From the NCBI RefSeq assembly GCF_007672725.1, contig NZ_VDTC01000001.1:1-64000 (forward strand): a DNA stretch of 64,000 bases, read 5' to 3'. The position numbers and the translations under genes are program-made. Of the stretch, positions 60,881 to 64,000 are shown in pieces; the first letter of the stretch is position 1, and each line of letters begins with the position of its first letter. This stretch comes from Corynebacterium aurimucosum ATCC 700975. Lineage in GTDB: Bacteria > Actinomycetota > Actinomycetes > Mycobacteriales > Mycobacteriaceae. The notes below the pieces were generated by a model, which saw nothing but the letters and a program-made list of their open reading frames with translations, did not search any database and was not told the DNA's origin.

Positions 60881-61654
60881 CTACAGTCTGTCAGATGTTG
60901 CGGACACGAGGGCCGCTTCTACCCTTTCGATGTTCGAACGCACGGTCGCCTTTGACCGCGGGTGCAGGATATTGACGTAACGACGGTACGCCACAGCACG
61001 CAAGAGCAACTGCTGCATACCGGGCACTGACGCAAAGCGAGCACAAATCTCATCGTCCACCGCCCCCGCAATGAGGCCATCCACCATGACCACCGCGGCG
61101 GACCAGCCCACCGGGCGCGGGGCCGCGGAAGGCACAATATCAGTCAGCGCCGGCGGGTTAGCCCCGGAGAACACCGTGGCCCCCAGGACATCCACGTGCG
61201 CGGTGACCAGCGGAAGCCCTGCAAGCTCAGTATCGGAATAGGCCTCACCGCTCTCCTCCCAGGCAGCCCTCTCCGCCCGCGCAAAAACATCCTCGCGCCT
61301 ATCCAGCGTGGGCAGCGGCGCCAGATCTAGGGCCTCATCGAGCCGCAGCGCCAACTGCGCAGTCTCATCAATGCGCCCGCGCAACTGCCCCTCCACGAAC
61401 TGCGTGGCCTTCCACCCGGCAGCCGTGTAGCGCCCATCCGCCGTCAGCACCGGGCGGGCAATGCGCGCTCCCGGCAGGCTGAGCTTCTCGCGTACCTTGG
61501 CGGACCAGCTGGTCCACGCGCGAGCTTCGGCAAAGACAATATCCCCGACGCGAATCCCGTTATCCCAGGCAGGCCCCACGAGCTCTCCCTGCGTTCTGCG
61601 GGGATGGAACTCAGCGTTAAAGGCTGCAAGAACGGGCTCAGGAGGCAATGGCAT
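60881..61654 (-). CDS. TIGR02569 family protein
   Basis: This 257-residue protein belongs to TIGR02569, an actinobacterial family distantly related to aminoglycoside phosphotransferases (Rv3203 neighbourhood). Visible segments include AAWEESGEAYSDTELAGLPLVTAHVDVLGATVFSG, where the HxDxxxxN catalytic pattern of kinases reads HVDVLGATV and lacks the expected Asn. The C-terminal VAYRRYVNILHPRSKATVRSNIERV is typical. Kinase activity is unlikely on this evidence. It lies directly upstream of adnA and may be co-expressed with the resection complex. Confidence 0.83.
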   Translation of the reverse strand: MPLPPEPVLAAFNAEFHPRRTQGELVGPAWDNGIRVGDIVFAEARAWTSWSAKVREKLSLPGARIARPVLTADGRYTAAGWKATQFVEGQLRGRIDETAQLALRLDEALDLAPLPTLDRREDVFARAERAAWEESGEAYSDTELAGLPLVTAHVDVLGATVFSGANPPALTDIVPSAAPRPVGWSAAVVMVDGLIAGAVDDEICARFASVPGMQQLLLRAVAYRRYVNILHPRSKATVRSNIERVEAALVSATSDRL

Positions 61655-61686
61655 TGGGGAAACAGTCCTTTTAGCTTCGGGCCGAT

Positions 61687-62628
61687 TTACTCGGGTTTGG
61701 TGTGATCGGAACTTGCGGGAGTCGGATAGGGCCAGGGGTTCGGCTCACAGGTGACATCCTCATCCGGATAGATCTCGTTTGGCTCTTTCTCAAAGAGCTG
61801 CGCGTTGTTCAAGCTCAGCGTCTGCTGCATCATGACCGGTGCGAGTTTACCGGCGCCGCCGCAGGGCTGGTGCGCGGCGAATCCGATGGCGTGGCCAAAC
61901 TCGTGGTTGATCAAGTACTGGCGGTAATTGCCCACATCCCCCTCAAATGGTGCAGCGCCCCGGACCCAGCGGGACTCGTTGAGGTTCACCGTGGACTCCC
62001 CGGTAATGGTGGTATGGCACGAGGTTTCTGATTCCAACTGCGCGCCGCACAACTTCGCCGTAGTCCCCAGCGAGGTGAGGCGGATGTGCGTATCGGGATT
62101 GTCATCAGCCTTGACGTGGATGAACTCAAAGTCGCCGTTGGCGGTCCACCCGCGGGGATCGGCCAGGGTGGCGTCGACCAGCGCTACGACGGCCCTATCG
62201 CCGCCATAGGCGGAGGTGTCCACACCATTTTCGATTTCGACTGAGAACCGGATGGTCTGTTTTCCGCCCTTGCCCGCGTGCATAGTAGAAGGGCCGGCAT
62301 CGCGGTAGGTTTCATCACCTTGCTCCGTGAAGTCACCGCCGGCGGGCAAGCCATCCTTGGCCGCGGCAACTGCACTGGCATTGGCGGGATCAGGCCCCTT
62401 GGGGGAGGGTGCGTCAGCAGCCGCAGTGCTTGCCGACGTCTCCCCTGCCGCCGACACCTCCGCATCCTGGGCTGGGGAACGAAAAACATCAACCAGCACC
62501 CACACCGTGATGACGACCATGACGGGGATCGCCACCACTCGCCACCAGCCGTACTCGCGAGCGAAACGCTCCACCGCCGAGACGAACTGTGGGCGCTGCT
62601 TAAGTTCCGCGGGATTATCCATGGCCAT
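61687..62628 (-). CDS. DUF3152 membrane-anchored metallopeptidase-like protein
   Basis: This 313-residue protein has one N-terminal membrane anchor (VVAIPVMVVITVWVLVDVF, residues about 32-50), an Ala/Ser/Pro-rich linker, then a DUF3152 domain with NHEFGHAIGFAAH (residues about 236-248). That is close to the metzincin zinc motif HExxHxxGxxH with one extra residue before the third His, plus a PVMMQQ Met-turn-like segment. It is probably an extracellular metallopeptidase. It lies 33 bases after the DUF3107 gene. Confidence 0.86.
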   Translation of the reverse strand: MAMDNPAELKQRPQFVSAVERFAREYGWWRVVAIPVMVVITVWVLVDVFRSPAQDAEVSAAGETSASTAAADAPSPKGPDPANASAVAAAKDGLPAGGDFTEQGDETYRDAGPSTMHAGKGGKQTIRFSVEIENGVDTSAYGGDRAVVALVDATLADPRGWTANGDFEFIHVKADDNPDTHIRLTSLGTTAKLCGAQLESETSCHTTITGESTVNLNESRWVRGAAPFEGDVGNYRQYLINHEFGHAIGFAAHQPCGGAGKLAPVMMQQTLSLNNAQLFEKEPNEIYPDEDVTCEPNPWPYPTPASSDHTKPE

Positions 62629-62660
62629 TTAGGCTACCCGCTGAGGCAGCGAGCGCGTAC

Positions 62661-62882
62661 TTAGCCTGCGAATCCAACGGTGTGGGCGCGCACGGTGCCG
62701 ATTTCCACGTAGACCACACGCTCGGTCCGCACGATATAGGTGCGGCCCTTGGTGTCCTTCAATTCGAGAGTGGAGTTCTCCCCCAAGGCGTTGTTGATGG
62801 TCTGGGTCAGCTCTTCTCGCTCACCATCCGCGTGAATGACCAGTTCGCGGGCGGTATCGGCGAAGCCAAATTTGATGTCCAT
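62661..62882 (-). CDS. DUF3107 family protein
   Basis: This 73-residue beta-rich protein matches DUF3107 (Rv3208A type): MDIKFGFADTARELVIHADG, then YIVRTERVVYVEIGT. Its function is unknown, and the family is restricted to Actinobacteria. It is divergent from the DEAD-box helicase gene and is followed by the DUF3152 gene, as in mycobacteria. Confidence 0.85.
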   Translation of the reverse strand: MDIKFGFADTARELVIHADGEREELTQTINNALGENSTLELKDTKGRTYIVRTERVVYVEIGTVRAHTVGFAG

Positions 62883-62986
62883 GTGGTGTCTACTCCCTTA
62901 AATCGTGTTCTTTAGTCCGTGCCATGAGGCCTGCGCCCCCGGCGCTCTAATGGCCCCACTATAGCCACGTCCTCTACTATCAAGGT

Positions 62987-64000
62987 GTGCTTGCCCCGAA
63001 ATCATCCCGCGATTCCCGCGAATCCCCTACCTTTGCCGAGCTCGGCGTCGCCGTAGAGATCTGTGATGCCCTCGCTGAGAACGGGATTACGCACACCTTC
63101 GCCATCCAAGAGCTCACCCTGCCCATCGCCCTGAATGGCCACGACCTCATTGGCCAAGCGCGCACCGGCATGGGAAAAACCTATGGTTTCGGTGTGCCGT
63201 TGCTGGATCGCGTTTTCGATGACGCCGACATCCCGGAGCTCGACGGCACTCCCCGCGCGCTGGTCATCGCGCCGACCCGTGAGCTGGCCATCCAGGTCAG
63301 CGGGGACCTCAAGGTTGCTGCCGCCAATCTTCCGCTCAGCATCGTCACCCTGTGCGGCGGGCGCCCCTATGAAGAGCAGATCACACACATCAAGAGGGGC
63401 GCGGACGTCGTCGTGGGCACTCCGGGCCGCCTGCTCGATCTCTGCCAGAAGAAGCACCTGTCCTTCGACCAGGTCAGCGTTCTGGTTCTGGATGAGGCCG
63501 ATGAGATGCTGGACTTGGGCTTCCTGCCGGATATTGAGAAGATTCTCTCCCTCCTGCACGGCAACCCGCACCAGACCATGCTCTTTTCCGCCACCATGCC
63601 CGGGCCCATCGTGACGCTGGCCCGCACCTTCCTCAACAAGCCGGTCCACATCCGCGCCGAGTCCGGCGACGCCCAACAAACCCACTCCTCCACGCGCAAG
63701 GTCACCTTCCAGGCACACCGCATGGACAAAATCGCGGTCTTGGGAAAGATCCTGCAGGCAGAAGGCCGCGGGCGCACCATCATTTTCACGCGCACCAAGC
63801 GCTCGGCAGCCGCCGTCGCAGACGAGCTGGCGCAGCGCGGCTTTAGCGTGGGCGCGGTCCACGGCGATTTGGATCAAAAGGCTCGCGAGCGCTCGCTCTC
63901 GGCTTTCCGCGAAGGCACCGTGGAAATACTCGTGGCCACGGATGTTGCTGCTCGCGGCATCGACGTCGATGATGTCACCCATGTCATCAACTATCAGGTG
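62987..64000 (+). CDS. DEAD-box RNA helicase (RhlE-like), truncated by the window edge
   Basis: The frame runs from GTG 62987 to the last base of the window (338 codons, no stop), so the C-terminus is missing. Motifs in order: Q-motif FAELGVAVEICDALAENGITHTFAIQE, Walker A ARTGMGKT, PTRELAIQV, TPGRLLD, DEADEMLD, SAT, then in the second domain TRTKRSAAAVADELA, GDLDQKARERSL and ATDVAARGIDVDDVTHVINY. It matches the Rv3211-type RNA helicase and may help ribosome assembly or RNA turnover. Confidence 0.93.
   Translation, partial: MLAPKSSRDSRESPTFAELGVAVEICDALAENGITHTFAIQELTLPIALNGHDLIGQARTGMGKTYGFGVPLLDRVFDDADIPELDGTPRALVIAPTRELAIQVSGDLKVAAANLPLSIVTLCGGRPYEEQITHIKRGADVVVGTPGRLLDLCQKKHLSFDQVSVLVLDEADEMLDLGFLPDIEKILSLLHGNPHQTMLFSATMPGPIVTLARTFLNKPVHIRAESGDAQQTHSSTRKVTFQAHRMDKIAVLGKILQAEGRGRTIIFTRTKRSAAAVADELAQRGFSVGAVHGDLDQKARERSLSAFREGTVEILVATDVAARGIDVDDVTHVINYQV

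Noticed and set aside
63002..63982. 326-residue protein on the minus strand
   Set aside because: It is antisense to the DEAD-box helicase, whose full set of motifs reads on the plus strand.

Overview
The window is high-GC actinobacterial chromosome and almost certainly Corynebacterium. The tmRNA encodes the Corynebacterium-type tag AEKNSQRDYALAA. The gene order from the UPF0182 gene through the Lon-like PDZ protease, zincin, YgjP, ThiF-like, uvrD2, nudC, TrkA-type channel, adnB, adnA, TIGR02569, DUF3152, DUF3107 and DEAD-box genes matches the conserved mycobacterial/corynebacterial block around Rv3193c-Rv3211. The ssrA, smpB, ftsX, ftsE, prfB, IMPase and hisN neighbourhood is also corynebacterial. 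The species cannot be fixed from sequence alone.

Layout. 1-380: promoter and leader of an rRNA operon that reads leftwards out of the window, then a terminator. 422-4383: DtxR-controlled siderophore ABC uptake operon (binding lipoprotein, two permeases, ATPase). 4469-7496: abgT-type transporter with an M20 amidohydrolase. 7673-10437: GNAT and DJ-1/PfpI genes with a repeated terminator-like element, then a luciferase-like flavin enzyme. 10445-19881: a 9.4 kb element integrated into the 3' end of ssrA. 19856-27034: tmRNA, a HAAAP permease, DUF488, smpB, ftsXE, prfB, an IMPase paralogue and hisN. 27211-37850: secreted protease, Nudix-like protein, lipoprotein, small proteins, a frameshifted DUF418 gene, two divergent secreted phosphatases and a surface VWA protein. 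37760-41778: a plasmid scar (C-terminal mobA fragment with overlapping mobB-like gene and a third mob gene), then a SulP transporter divergent from a MerR regulator. 41879-41955: initiator tRNA. 42113-64000: the conserved Rv3193c-Rv3211-like block.

The most notable object is the ssrA-integrated element. On the plus strand it has a repressor-like HTH gene and a tyrosine integrase. On the minus strand it has an AlpA-type HTH gene, a PrimPol/SF3-helicase gene, a noncoding stretch with at least 12 GTTCCC/GGGAAC iterons, a WhiB-like gene, an HTH gene, a major capsid protein, a DUF2190-like capsid decoration protein and small ORFs. It has no portal, terminase, tail or lysis genes. It therefore looks like a phage satellite that makes or remodels capsids, not a complete prophage. 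Its primase gene has an in-frame amber codon, so this copy may be unable to replicate. The element rebuilds the end of ssrA and brings a substitute terminator, leaving the probable original terminator 9.4 kb away.

Start sites were chosen by Shine-Dalgarno position, overlap with neighbouring genes and family length. Functions are from recognised family motifs; no database search was run.
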